Assembly: GCA_002943765.1 (NCBI GenBank)
Contig: PQWQ01000001.1
Span: 2,701,501-2,765,500, forward strand
Direction: 5' to 3'
Length of the DNA: 64,000 bases
DNA from: Psoroptes ovis
Lineage: Eukaryota > Arthropoda > Arachnida > Sarcoptiformes > Psoroptidae
Positions 14,426 to 27,087 of the stretch are shown in pieces; position 1 is the stretch's first letter; each line of letters starts with the position of its first letter. Under the pieces are notes generated by a model. That model made no database searches. It worked only from the letters and a program-made list of their open reading frames with translations, and was not told the origin of the DNA. A program made the position numbers and the translations under genes.

Positions 14426-14926
14426 ATGATGCGTATTTATATTCTTTTCGATACCTACGTCTGTATTTGTTCTAAATTGATATGCGGAACAAGCGGAAAA
14501 CAAAATACAGCAACAGAAATACAGACAATTTACGACGTATTCACAAATCAAATGTTATTGGATAAAATGAAAATTTTAATTTTGTTTTTTGCTTTCGAAA
14601 CAAGAATGATCGTGATTCAACAATTATTATTGAAAATTGTTATGGACACAGGCCTCGCGTGCTCGACCGCCACAAAATATAATTATCAAATCTCGAAACA
14701 ACAAATTGAAAATTATTCTAAGCTACAAAATTCGAAATTCGTAAATATACGAAATTCCAAAGACAATAATTTTCAATACGATGCACTGCAATACAAAGTA
14801 ATGCAATCACTATCAAAATGGATATACCGGATACGTCAAAAACTGACTATGTTCTATGAATGGGTTTCCGGTACCACAACATACGTATTGTATATGACGC
14901 ATTTAATACAATATGAGAATCTTTAA
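14426..14926 (+). pseudogene. Retroelement protease relic with DTG motif
   Basis: An open stretch of 166 codons. It contains VMDTGLACS (around residues 72-80), matching the active-site context of retroviral-type aspartic proteases (hydrophobic residues, DTG, then A and S/C). The rest, for example YNYQISKQQIENYSKLQ, is moderately protein-like but I could not match it further, and no conserved second protease motif was recognised. The reading frame upstream, where nucleocapsid-like sequence lies, is broken by stops and frameshifts, so it is unlikely to be a functional gene. An alternative is that the DTG is chance; its position after the zinc-knuckle pieces argues against that. Confidence 0.45.
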
Positions 14927-17797
14927 TCAATGATTTCTTTTTTTTTCGTGTCTCTGCACATGCTTTTAAGCTCTTCTATCCGTTATCATTTAGGACAATG
15001 GAATCAACTTATATTCTCGATATATTCTAATGTTCAATGCTTGCATATCGTCAAAATCAAGTTGCATTTGTTCGGCCAAATAAGTCAAATTCGCTAGATT
15101 TCATGCATATTCCAATTTTTTAAATATACGAAAGAAAGGAAAAAATGAAAATAGAAATTCCATATCCATCCAAATATTTTTAACATCGAAATCCAGAATT
15201 AAATTAGAAGTCTGGTATTTATGACTATTGCTATTATTATCATGATTATTATTTCTGTTGTTATTATTATTATCATCATTTCTATTACGCAATAAATGCA
15301 GACATTTCCAAAAAGAATGAAAAATTCTGGATTTATAAATACAATTATATTTACAAGCAAAATAAAAAAAAATCATGATGTGTTAAAAAATTGTATGTAA
15401 ACACACCATTGCATATTATTGTCTGGATTTGTGTGAAAAATCATAGTTTATAAATTTATTTTTGGCGCTTTTTTCCTTAATAAAACTAGAGGATTCGATT
15501 CTATGAATTCACAGAATTAAATGTGAGAAAGGGAAAAAAATTTTCAAATCAAGCAATCGGGGAAAATATTCTGTCATTTTTCAATCTAAAAAGATGAAAT
15601 TTTTTCAATCAAAGATATAAAAATGGAGGCGAAAAAAATTAGATTTTCCACGATAGCTTCAAGGCAAAAAAAAAATTCAAAGCCAAAAAAAGAGAAAATG
15701 CGTACTTAGACGTAAGAAATAGTACATGTTGATAAATGAATGCCGCCAATGCAAAATCTTTTCAAATATTTCATTTCTTATAAAATTCAATTCTTTTCAC
15801 TAATGCTAGAATGATAATAAGTCAAAATTTTTTCGATTCAACAACGAAAAAAATCAATGCCTTATTATTCTGAAAATGAATGCATGTGGTATTTATTGTT
15901 GCATTTACGGGCTATATGCGAGCTAGATGGTTTGGATGTGAAAAAATGAATCAAATAAATGAATGAATGAATGAAAATTTTCATATTTCAAACAAACATG
16001 AGTAATGTGAAAATAAATTAGAAAAATAGATGAATAGTGATGCGAACTAGTGTAGAGACGACGGTGGGGCCAGAATATTTTCTGTAAAGATGAATGAGTT
16101 TCACTAAATGTTGCAGCGTGAAAAAATAAATAAATTTTTCATTAAAATTCATTTTTTTTCTACGCAAAATATTGACGCATCTACTACAACAATAATGACA
16201 TTATTTTTTTCATTATTCTTATCATTATCATCACTATTATTATTATTATTATTATAGAAATATTTTCCAATCAGCTTTGGTGTAAATTAATGAATGAATG
16301 AAAGAATAATAGTAAAAAAACATCTACCGAAAGACTGGTACCACACAAATAATGATGGAAATAATAATAATAATATTGGAATAGCGTCAATGATAATAAT
16401 GAGAATGGATCGAATATAATAATAATAATTGAATGAATTTGATTAATTTTACCAGTTGTTTTCATTTTATTCAATATTTTATTTATTTAATATTTTCTTC
16501 GTTTATCGGAAGTAAAATGTATTCTGTAATTTATTTTTTACTTTCTTCGATGGTGGAACATAAATTGAATAAAAAAATTATGAAATTGTTTCATCATCAT
16601 TAATTTGCAAAATATATTAGATGAATAAATATGAATGAAAACACAGAAAATATGAATACACGAGTGTGGATGCTTTGAAATTCTGTTAAATACATACACA
16701 AACACACAGACACACACAAATTGTGTGAAAAATTATTGTTATTATTATTCATTTATTAATTTTATTTATTCATTTCTTTCAGTGAAAATAATAAAAAACG
16801 TTTATTAGAATGTAAAGGCGCCATAATATTTCGTAATAACGATAATAATAATCAATAACAATAATCAATAAGCGGTACAAGTGAAAAAAATAGTATTCAG
16901 GCAAAAAAATAAGAAAAAATGAAAATTATGGAAGAAAATGTGGACGGAAATTGAAAAACATTCAATTCAATTTACTTTTCGTTATTGGTTTAGTTGGTTG
17001 GTGGTATATGTTAGGTGACAATGGCGGCAATAATGGTGTAAGGGGGTGGCCGCAAGGCTATGTCATTCAGTTGTTATAACAAGCAAAAGTATATAAGTAA
17101 TAATGATTAGATTCAATAAAATAAAATAGAAAAAAAAGAAAAGAATTTGACATTTAAAGTAGAAAATTATTATTACTTATTATTTCTAATATAACGACAC
17201 ACAAAATAACATTAAAACATTTGTCTTTTTTATTTTATTTTGTATTTTGGAGTACCAACAAAAAAACACATAAATGAAAAAGATGTTAGAACTAAAATTA
17301 TATGAAATGAAATGAATTAAAAATAAATAAAAATATTTTGATGATGAAGTTTGTTAAAATCGAATGTTTAATGTTTGTTGTAATAATAATAATAATAACA
17401 TTAGCTTAAGGCAATTTTTTCAAGGTTCAGTTATTTTTTGTTTGTTATTATTATTTGTATTTGAATTTATTTCAAAAAAAAATTTATTTCTCTTCCATAC
17501 ATATAAATAAATAAATACAAATTGTATCCAAAATGTTTGTGGCTGTTTTCGGTTGCCATTTGGTTGGCACTTGTATTTGAAAAAGAAAATAATGATAAAA
17601 TTGTAATGTTTCACTACTGTAACACACACAGTTCGTTTCGCCAATCAAATGATTCTACAATCAGTCATGCGACAAATAGTGAATTGGAGAAAGAGAAAAA
17701 TAATCAAATTTTTACAAATGTTTCATGGAAACAGACCCAATTATCGAGTGAGCATTGATAAATGGAAAATTCTATTCAATCATCGAACACATTTGCT

Positions 17798-18092
17798 CTA
17801 TGTGGTGGTCACACCGGTGGGCGACCAGCTATTCTTTGAACCTGTTAAAAGTGTTAGAATGTCAGGACGCGTAACAATTGCGATATACAATAAACCACCA
17901 ATCAAGTTCCTAATTGGCCTTCTACACTGAGTGTCTGGTTCGGTCTTGTAAAGTTCGCCCATCCCTGATGGAAGAGGCTTGTTGACCTTCTTGCAATTCT
18001 TCATATTAAATCTCTCAGCAAGTTTCATGATATATTGCTTTTGATCTAGATATGCAATATTATTCTCAAACTTTATGTTAATACCCGAAAAA
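17798..18092 (-). pseudogene. Copia reverse transcriptase, continuation after frameshift
   Basis: In the frame next to the YVDD segment the minus strand reads INIKFENNIAYLDQKQYI, MKLAERFNMKNCK, PLPSGMGELYK, CRRPIRNLIGGLLYIAIV and TRPDIL. These are the conserved end of the copia RT domain (the L-x-Y-I-A-x-x-TRPDI block). The match fades after TRPDILT, and the frame ends in a TAG at 17798-17800 without the connection or RNase H domains. The shift from the upstream frame falls at a run of six A and five T on the minus strand. Confidence 0.85.
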
Positions 18093-18281
18093 TTTTTTCA
18101 CCTGGCCCAAATCATGGATACGAACATTGCTACTCAATAAACGTTTGACATCATTTGCTTCATTTTCGCTTTTACATATCACAAGGATATCATCAACGTA
18201 CACTAGCAAATAGATGTTGTTTTTTCGATACAGACAAGGCTCAAATTTCGATACACTAAAGCCATCTCCAACGACTTCCAT
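18078..18281 (-). pseudogene. Copia reverse transcriptase fragment with YVDD
   Basis: The frame reads GFSVSKFEPCLYRK, then IYLLVYVDDILVICKSE, then HDLGQVKKF. YVDD (18189-18200) is the catalytic motif of copia-type reverse transcriptase, and the flanking residues are the family's conserved block. The region upstream of FSVSKFEPC is replaced by gag sequence. The frame ends at a TAA after FFGY because of a frameshift near 18088-18098; the RT continues in another frame to about 17800. Confidence 0.9.
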
Positions 18282-18565
18282 TCAGCATATGCTGAGACAA
18301 CAACAGCGTCGTTGCATAACATCGTTGCATCTTCCGTTGCGATGTTGGCCATAATAATTAACGATGCAACATTATCTCGGAGTACCTCAGTTTCGTCCGT
18401 TTGTTGTCCAAGATCGCTTACAAATGCTGAATAAGCATTATGCGTCTTCCGGATGATCAACTCCATGCCCTTCCATAATACATAATTTTCGAATCCCAAC
18501 GTAATGAATTGCACCGATTTCGATTCGGGCACTCTAGGACGAGAATTTCGATTGAATGTCGCCAT
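18266..18565 (-). pseudogene. Copia gag, N-terminal 100 codons
   Basis: Starts at a true ATG (MATFNRNSRPRVPESK) 78 bp after the LTR. It contains LGFENYVLWKGMELII (residues about 23-38), the N-terminal Gag motif of copia elements in which an [L/F]-x-G-x-N-Y-x-x-W pattern precedes a helical capsid region. The open frame runs on to 18203 (120 codons in all), but after residue 100 (EWKSLE) the codons belong to the reverse-transcriptase segment read in the wrong frame. No stop interrupts the first 100 residues, which suggests either a fairly recent element or an originally short non-autonomous form. Not expected to be functional. Confidence 0.8.
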
Positions 18566-18623
18566 ATTTATCTTAATTAACGTTGATGAAAATTATTCAA
18601 CCACTTGGAAGCAAAATTAATCA

Positions 18624-18642
18624 AGCATTGGTGCTGATAACG
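18624..18642 (-). other. Likely primer-binding region of the copia element
   Basis: Directly after the LTR end the minus strand reads CGTTATCAGCACCAATGC. Copia-type elements have their tRNA-complementary site at or just after this junction; TATCAGxxC is a frequent core of initiator-tRNA sites in the superfamily. I assign it by position and this core only. Confidence 0.5.
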
Positions 18643-18773
18643 TGTTATAACGATGAGAATCACAGAACAAGTAACCGTTGAAGTTTTCGTGTCTATTAAT
18701 TTGAATTCTATATCGACGAAACACAGTCTGTCTGATGTGTCAATAGTCGTCAGTATGATTCATACTTCTAACA
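18643..18773 (-). repeat. Copia-type LTR, 131 bp
   Basis: Minus-strand sequence starting TGTTAGAAGTATGAATC and ending TCGTTATAACA. The termini form the short inverted repeat TGTTA...TAACA usual for copia LTRs, and the gag ATG follows about 78 bp after the LTR end, as expected for a 5' LTR. 131 bp is short for the superfamily. I found no second copy in the window. Confidence 0.8.
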
Positions 18774-21700
18774 AAAAGTATTCTCAATACAAAATATTTG
18801 AGAACGTGTGCGTGAAGGCAATGAAGGGTTAACAGAAACAAGTTCGTTCATTGAATTCTTGATTTGCTTTTTTTTACTTTTTCAATTATTTTTTACTAAG
18901 GACAGAGACCTATCACCATGGGGTTACTATCTCGTTATTATAATGTGGTCGGATTTGTTTTGTTTTTTCCAAGAAATATTCAAACAAGATAATCTATCTC
19001 TTCAACGAAAAATTACAAATTAATTAAAGATTTGAATCAAAGTAATAAGATAAAAATCAAAATGATTTTATCGCTTCAATTAATTGAATTACATTTAGTC
19101 TCCTATTTCATAATTGGATTTTTTTGCAAAAATAAATGAAAGAAAAAAATAATTAATTGATCAATTGATTGAAGATATTGATTGAATCAATCGATAGCAT
19201 TTGCCTGACAAGAATGTCTGAGGATTTAATTCGATTTTTCTCGATTTTTTCTATTAAGATATTAAATAAATGAAATATTAAAATCAAATATTAATTCTAA
19301 CATTTTACAAAAAACATATTCGATATGATGGAAAAAAAATCTAATAACATAATTTCAAATGAATTTGCAAGATTTTTCTTTTAAATGTCTGATTCAATTT
19401 CTTTTCATGATTTCATCGAATGGGAAAAACACATTCAAAATCATATTATACGAACATTACAACAACATTATGAACAAGATGTTACGACGACGACGACAAC
19501 AACAACAAATTTATTTGACAGGTAAAATAAGATAGAAAAGAAAAATGTGTGATAAAATCTTTGAAAAATGATTTAATGATGTTTATTTTTCGTTTAGAAT
19601 TATTTGTATACATTAAATTGCTTGTCTGTTGTTGATAACGGGTTATTTGATTTGATTTTATTTGATTTTAATTTTTTTTTCATTTTTCGTCGATGTCTAT
19701 TTTTGCATCTGTCGTTTTCTTACTACCACCAGTCGTTCGTTTATTTATCTAAGAAATGGAAAAAAAATCTCACATCCTAATTTTTTCCAAGAATAATCTT
19801 TGATCAAGCAAGAAAAACATTTCAAATTTCTTCGACAGCATTAATTCAAATGGTTTTAAAAGGAGTGATTAAGACTAGCTTGTTTCTAAAAACACAAATA
19901 GACAAACATTGACAAAATAAATAAATACAAATTTTTTTGTCAACAAAGAATTAAGAAATTTTTTGAGCTAATTTCTATATTATTTACTTTTAGCAACAAT
20001 TTTTCATTTGAACACCACAAATGATAATCAAAGGATTTGGATCGATTTGTGTCGATTCACATTTGGCTTATCGAAATTATTCATATTATCCCTTCATCGT
20101 TAAATCACATAGGAAAATCAATCAATAATGATAACCATTAATAAGTGGATTTAGATGATCAGAAAATTTTAGAAATCATGATGTACCATGAATCGATGAA
20201 ACCATTCAAATGAATAATAGTCATAATCGAGTCAAGACAGTGTTTCAATACATTTTAAGAAAATCTTGAAAAATCTAAATAGTTCATCGTTTTGTTTTTA
20301 TTTATTTATTCATACATAACAATTTATATTCATACATTTTTTCAGCGATTCTGGTTTATTTTTCATGATAAAAAATGAATATAAAATAAAAATACACGGA
20401 AACATTGTATTAGGAATGATTAATGATTATGGCAAATTTTTCATTTGTTCATAATTGGAAAAAAACGAGATTCTCAAATTTGTGAATCGATTAACTTGAA
20501 ATCTTGACATTATTTTTCGAAAATATATGATGTTCGAGCCAGACTACGGCAAAAAAATTTTTTGTATTAAAAAAATGACCAGAAATCAGACAAATTTGTA
20601 TACAATTTATTATTCCGTTATTTTTTCAAACAATTTTCAATGTTTTTTGAAATGATTATGCATTTAACATTCATAGTCTTGTTAATTATCGATTGTTTAT
20701 TAAACAGGTGTTCATTGCCATCGTTCAATCTTTTTTTTCATAAAACCTGCAGGCTGAACAAAAATTATCATTTAGAATCATTCAACGATAGCAGGAGCCG
20801 TTTGAGGGCAAAGGGTTAATTTTTTTCAAAGATAATTCCAACAATTATTCACGTTCAATGATTCGATTCGAATGAAAAAAATGAAATGAAAAAAAAAAAA
20901 CAACTTGGGTGTCACGAAATGTGTGATGTAAATTTGTATCGAATATATATTGGATTAATTGGGTTCTAAATTTAGTTTTTTCAAATTGAAGTAATATAAA
21001 TGTATTTTAAATAAATATAGCCGAAAACTCATATGATGAAATGGATCTGATAAATGGAAAAATTTTCTAATAAATTTAATTGATGTTTAAAATTGTCAAT
21101 CGACAAAAAACCAGTAAAAATTTAGTTAAAAACTGCCAAATGTCGATGACTTCGAAAGACATCCACAATCATTTTGATATAAATGTCACCGTAAAGTCTT
21201 TTATTTTTATGAATAAATAAACGAAGGCAAAAAAAAGAATCATGGCCGTCAGTGGGCCATTTTATTTTAGCTGATATTGACCATTATAACAAAAAAAGAA
21301 ACCTCTGTAAAAATGAGATAAAATAGGATGAAATCAAGGCTTTTTTACTCTCGAATTTCTATAGAACGTGAAAAATTAATCATGTCGAATATACACAGAG
21401 GCATGCACAGATTTTGCAGACAAATGTAGACATGAAATGGAAAAAATTTTAATTAAATCAACAATGAAATTTCTATTATGAATTCGGAATAATAATGAAA
21501 ATATATCAATCAAAATCAATAAATACATGACGGCATATCAGTTATTCAAGTATTCAAAGATGCTTGATCGAAAATCGAGGCTAAACATAATCTCGATCAA
21601 CAACTACCACCAACAACTAGCTCACCCAACTGACTTACTACCTAACTAACTAACTAACTGATCATCAATTAAATGATTCGATATGCATTGGCTGAACCAT

Positions 21701-24700
21701 TCCCGTATTTCGTTGTTTGATTGAAAATTAATTCAAAAATTTTCAATTTTTTTCATTTCATTTTGATGATTGAAATTTATATCCACACAATTTTTTGATG
21801 CAAAATGATTTGATAATAACTTATAATGATGAACATTGAATAAATCAGACAAAGATAAATATTCAAAGTATCAAATCAAATCATTTGATTGATTACTAAT
21901 GATGATGAGAAGAGAAGTGAAATAAAAAAATCAAAGGTTTCATTGATTTTTCAGTGAAAATAAATTGAAATATTTATTTTGATTCAACATGAATTCATAT
22001 TCTTATTTCAGTATTTCAAAATATGAATTGATGTCATTATAATTTATGCTTTAAAAATAGAAAAATTTTGCTACAATTTATCATTTTTTTAAATATTTTA
22101 TTCCAATTTAAATTAATTTTACCAACAACAAGTTATCATAATAATGATAATTATAATTATAATAATAATAAAAACAATTGTGCTTTGTTGATATGAAAAA
22201 TAATTTGATGTTTGTTTATGTTTTTCAATTTCATTCATCCATTCATTCATTTAATTAATTTCATATCACTTTTGAATATGAATTCATATTTTTTCAATCA
22301 TCCAATTGAATTATTATTATTATCATCATCATCATCATCATTATGATTATGATGATGATTATTTTTACCATTCATTCATTGCATGAACTTTGAGGAAATT
22401 TTTTTCTCAATTTTTTTTTTGAGCTTCATCCATCAACAACAAGCAACAATCAAAACAGCAGCAGCCTTTTTTTCATATATGAAAATGTTAATATAAACAA
22501 TAATGATTCATTATGACTCATAATCATCAATATTAATGATGATGATAATGATAATGATGTGAACTGGATTCATTTTTTTTGAACAAAATCAAAAAACTGA
22601 AATATTTTGCATCGAATAATAATTTTTGGGAAAATTCGATAAAACATTTTTTCCCTAATTTCATCAAATTATCATCGATATACATCATGGTGTGATGGTG
22701 TTTATATTTGGAAATTTATAAATAAATTTCATTGGAAATCACATGGAAAAAAAGAAGAAAATTATTCAACAGTAAATTGATTGGTTTTTTGTGTTATTTC
22801 TCTGCTAAAGTTTTCAAAATTGTGATGATCATAATCGTCACACGATTGTTTTATCCGACAAAAATCAAACGATGATTTAGCATCTTCTTTGTTTTCTTTG
22901 GAAATGAAAACACAAAATGCCATGATAAAACGATGATGAACACTTTTTATGATTTGTTGATTAAACATTGATGGACACACATTAGCAAATAATGATCCCT
23001 GGGACATCAGGATATTTGAGAATATGAGGACAAATATATGATTCAATTCATTGATTGAACAATTATAAGGAATATTTACAATTTTTTTTCGTGAATTTTT
23101 CACAAAAATTTTTCTCAAATTTTAAAAATCTTCCATTGTTCAATTATTGTCGTCTTTGTCTTAGCTTTTTGTTTTTTCTTTTCACACACACAGACGAAAA
23201 TCCTTATTTCAATTATTATTATTATTATTTACAGTTTTGTGGCTAAAAATAAAACGTACACAAACAAGATTATTATTCAAAAACAAGATTGAATTCGAGA
23301 ATGAAAACAAAACAAGATTCATTCAAACAATGAAACAACACTAAATATTTTGACATGTGCATATGATAATAAATAAATAATAATGATAATAATGTTTCTA
23401 TGGTGAAATTTTTTTTATTTTTATATTCTCAAACTTCTTTGTTTGTTTAGATCATCATTTTTTTATTTTTTGCACAAATAAAATCTGATTAACAAGAAAT
23501 AATAAAATAAAAAAATCTATGAATGTGTTTGCATGTGAATATTTTATATTATATTATTTTGATTTGTTGTTGCTGATTGTTTGGTTGTTATATATTTATA
23601 AATAAATGAGAATAAGTTTTGTTAATATTTTTTTCTTCGCAAAACAAAAGCAGACAAACAAACAAGCAATCAGAACAAACAATTCAATTCGATTCAATTC
23701 GAAAAATTTCCAAATAATGACATGAATTTCTTTTTTTGTATTTCAATTATTTCTTTGCTTATAACAATTACAATTGCTTACAATTTATAAATATGTATGT
23801 GTTTGGATGACAATTGCATCATCAGCAACAGCAGCAGCCGACGACATCAGCAATAACCAACAAAAAATAATAACAAATAAAAAAATTAACCAACCAACCA
23901 ACCGACAAACAAGCAAACAAACAAACAAATCTTTAAATAAATATAAAGTAAAGAAGAAATGATCAAAATATTAATATTTATAATAATAATAATAATAATA
24001 AGAAATAAGAAATGAGAATAGAAAAATAGTTAAGATGCTAAAATAATAATAATGATAATAATAAATTCTTAATGAAAGCAGAAAACAAACAAACAAACAA
24101 ATGGAAATTTTGAAGTTAATGTACAAACATGTATTACACAGACAACAGCCGAAACACATTACACATAGACAAAGAAAAAAAATTCAAAGAATATTCTTGT
24201 TTTCCTTGATATTTAAAAGCTTAATATCAAAGAATAAAACCAAGAAAAAATGCTTGTCAATATTAAAATGAAAAGCAAAATATAAAAAAAATGAAATGAA
24301 ATGAAATAAGAATAAAAAAAATTTGAAATTGAAATAGAAATAATCTAAATAATAATAATCAAAATAATATTAATTCTTAATCCAAATCAACAAACCAAGA
24401 AAAAATGGAAATGAAAATGAATGATGGAGATGAAAATTCTTCATTTATTCCAATTTTATCTCTCTCCCTATCCATCATTTCTTCAAAATGGATGTCTTAT
24501 ATTTATGTATTTATATGTGTGCATTTATTTTGGTTTTTTTAAACATAAATTTATCCATTTATTCTCATGGTTTACTGAATAAATGGATGAATATGTGTGT
24601 TTGTGTGTTTTTGTGTGTGCAATAATGCTTCGAATGAATGATTTTTGGTTTTGTTTTTTTCTTTAAAGAATTTTCTTGTTTTATTTCACATTTTTCAATT

Positions 24701-27087
24701 CATAGATTCCAATTTATATTTCAATTTGTTTGAAAATAATTCTACGAATGAATTAATTTGTTATAAGATTGAACGAAAAAAATGAATTTGAATTAAATTC
24801 AAAGCAGGAAAAATAAAATTCAAAATAAATAATGACTAAAGAATATAAGATTTCATTTCGCAATTCTATGCTTGTGTTTGTGTGTATGTGCGCGTGTTAT
24901 TATTAATTATCATTGTTTTTGATCATCAACAAAACATGAATTTTTCTTTGAAATTTCGTATCAATTCTTGATACTCCTCCTTCAATCTTTCTCGATTTTT
25001 CGATTTGAATTGAGATTTTAAACTAATTCTATGATAGGATAATCATAATAATGAAACTGATAATTACATTGGTATCAACCTATTCGCTAACATTGTTTTG
25101 ATAATGGTCAATGGGTGCTACAGATCTTGTTAAATTTTCAATATTTTTTTTTTCACCATTCCATATTTATTATCATCATTATTTGCTTATTATTGTCATT
25201 ATATCAAATATTGTTATTGTTGTTGTTATTATTATCGTTATTTTACCAGAATTGAAACAAATGTAAAAAAATAATGATAATAATAATAAACATAAATTGG
25301 ACATGTCAAAGACAATTGAAAATACTTGGAAACAAAAAAAAAAAAAAAAAAATAATGAGGCTCAACATCATCTACACACATGTAGCCATCATACAATAAT
25401 AATAATCATAATACTAAAAAAACCAATTTTTCGAAACCAATTGAAAAATTTTTTTTCTGTCTGTGGTCAACTGCGAGAGAAAACAATCGTAAATTTGATG
25501 GCAAATTTGTGAATAATAACATCATTATTTTTATTGTTATTAATGTAAAAAGAAATATTTTTCTAAAAATATCATATTTTTTATTACATAGTTACCACAC
25601 ATACTCAAACCGCAAACGTTTTAGTGTAAAATCAACAGAAGATAGGTAACAAATTCCAGGTGTACATATGATTTCGTAATAAATTATAAACAATGTTCAA
25701 TATCAAGTGATACAGTCAAGCTAATAAGAATGGTTTTGTTTGAAATTTCATGTAGCAAACAATCATAATAATAACAGCAGTGATAATGATAATAATGATA
25801 TTTCATTTTATTTTAATTTGAATTTCAATTTCTTTTTTGCTCTTAAATATCAAATTATCATTATTCAAATATCAAATGTGAATGAGTCCTAGTCGTAGGC
25901 CGAACGATTTAAATGAAAATTAAAACCATTTAAATATCAAACATAATGAAATTAAACAAATTACACCTGCAGAATAACACGATTTTCGATTCAAAATGAA
26001 ATTCTTAACTGCACATCAAATAGTAGAATATAAAATGTATGATGTACACTAAAATAACATAAAATGATATTCCAAAGCTTATTTCAAGGTTTATAACCAC
26101 ACCATGATTATTTTGTATTGTATTGTATTATCATCATTACAATTATTGTTATCATTATAATCACTATTATCATTATCATCGTCATCATAGTCATAATCAT
26201 CATCATCATTCATTCATTCATTTATTTACAATTCATTGAAACCATCATCATCATCATAAAGTTTTATTTTCACTCGATATAAAAATATCGAAATGAGATT
26301 ACTAACGGCCATGCATGTATTCGCATATATACAATACGCGATTGACGATGACCAAAGAATAATAATGTTCATAAATAAATAATGAAATGTATATTCTCAC
26401 ACTTATTATTATTATTATTATTGCCATTATGATTGCTATTTGAAAGTCTTAACAGTTTAAGAGATGTGTGTGTCTCGGAATAATGATAATAAGAAGAAGA
26501 AGAATAAAGAATCAAAAATTATTATTATAAGGTTTATGTGTTTGCTTTATTTTGCGAAGCAAACAGAATTTTTGATGCAAAATGAAATTTGAGAAAAATT
26601 TTTCAGAATTTCGTGGAAAGCAAAAGCAAAAAATTCACCACAAAACTTCCTTGAAAACTTTTTTCTCCACTCTCTAGATATAAGAATTTCTTGAATTATT
26701 ATTATTATTATTATTATCACAACTATTTGGGAGGCCTTGGAAAAATTTTGCAGCTTCCAATTTTCACTTCTTGGTTATATATTTGACAATATGGATGCAT
26801 ATTTTTTTTGCACCCGAAGGTTTTTTTTCTCGTTATATTTTTCACTTGAACAATTTATTTTCTGTGAAATTTTTTAAAGTCAAAAAGTTGAATCAACGAA
26901 TGAATAATGTCTGGGACTATTATTTGATGTGTTGTGCAACTTAGTTTTTTAGTGTGTGGGTATTCTGTACCCAAAATATCACAAATAATATTTTCTGTAT
27001 GCAAAAACCGCAATATGAGCAATTATTATTACATCGAAAGAGAGATTTAGAATATACTTTAAAATACATAAATTAATTCAAACTTAC

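Larger units (their letters stand above)
14110..15100 (+). mobile_element. Decayed LTR retroelement fragment (Gag-protease region, gypsy-like)
   Basis: This stretch is richer in G+C than its surroundings and has protein-like codon patterns spread over several plus-strand frames, as expected for an old coding relic. Near 14314-14358 the pieces of a CCHC zinc knuckle can be picked out: a Cys codon followed by WH in one frame, then GLFGHLNHR in another, with spacing that fits C-x2-C-x4-H-x4-C if one frameshift and two substitutions are assumed. About 300 bp downstream there is a DTG triad (14645-14653). The order knuckle then protease fits the Gag-Pol of an LTR element, most likely Ty3/gypsy. 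No LTRs, primer site or reverse transcriptase could be found, and the ends given are approximate. It lies antisense to the host gene in intron 1. Confidence 0.55.
17798..18773 (-). mobile_element. Internally deleted Ty1/copia retrotransposon
   Basis: Read on the minus strand, the order is LTR (18643-18773), primer-binding region, gag start (ATG at 18563-18565), then directly the YVDD part of a copia-type reverse transcriptase, ending near 17800. The rest of gag, protease, integrase and the front of the reverse transcriptase are missing, as are RNase H, the polypurine tract and the second LTR. The gag and RT frames differ at the junction (about 18260-18280), so no fused protein can be made. 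The element has the same orientation as the host gene and lies in intron 1. The 5' side is intact to the LTR terminus; the 3' end is eroded or lost, so there is no target duplication to read. Confidence 0.9.
11492..27087 (-). other. Musashi gene, intron 1 (15,596 bp)
   Basis: Bounded by GTAAGT at 27082-27087 and GTGTAG at 11492-11497. It holds two retroelement relics: a plus-strand Gag/protease fragment near 14.1-15.1 kb and a minus-strand copia fragment at 17.8-18.8 kb. Outside these it is A+T-rich simple-sequence DNA, for example CA repeats at 13928-13948 and a CTAA tetranucleotide run near 21632-21652. I see no additional Musashi exon in it, but an alternative short exon cannot be excluded by eye. 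Confidence 0.75.

Noticed and set aside
17420..17930. Several open frames on both strands left of the copia fragment
   Set aside because: Those overlapping 17798-17930 are other-frame shadows of the RT; the rest show no RNase H or integrase motif and no second LTR.
20700..20820. GC-richer stretch with weak inverted words (CCATCGTTCAAT and ATTCAACGATAG)
   Set aside because: The inverted match is short and imperfect, and no target duplication flanks it.
22762..23118. 118-codon open frame on the minus strand
   Set aside because: Its nominal start is TTG; the first ATG comes about 37 codons in. No motif, no splice support, and its length is near what chance gives in such A+T-rich DNA.
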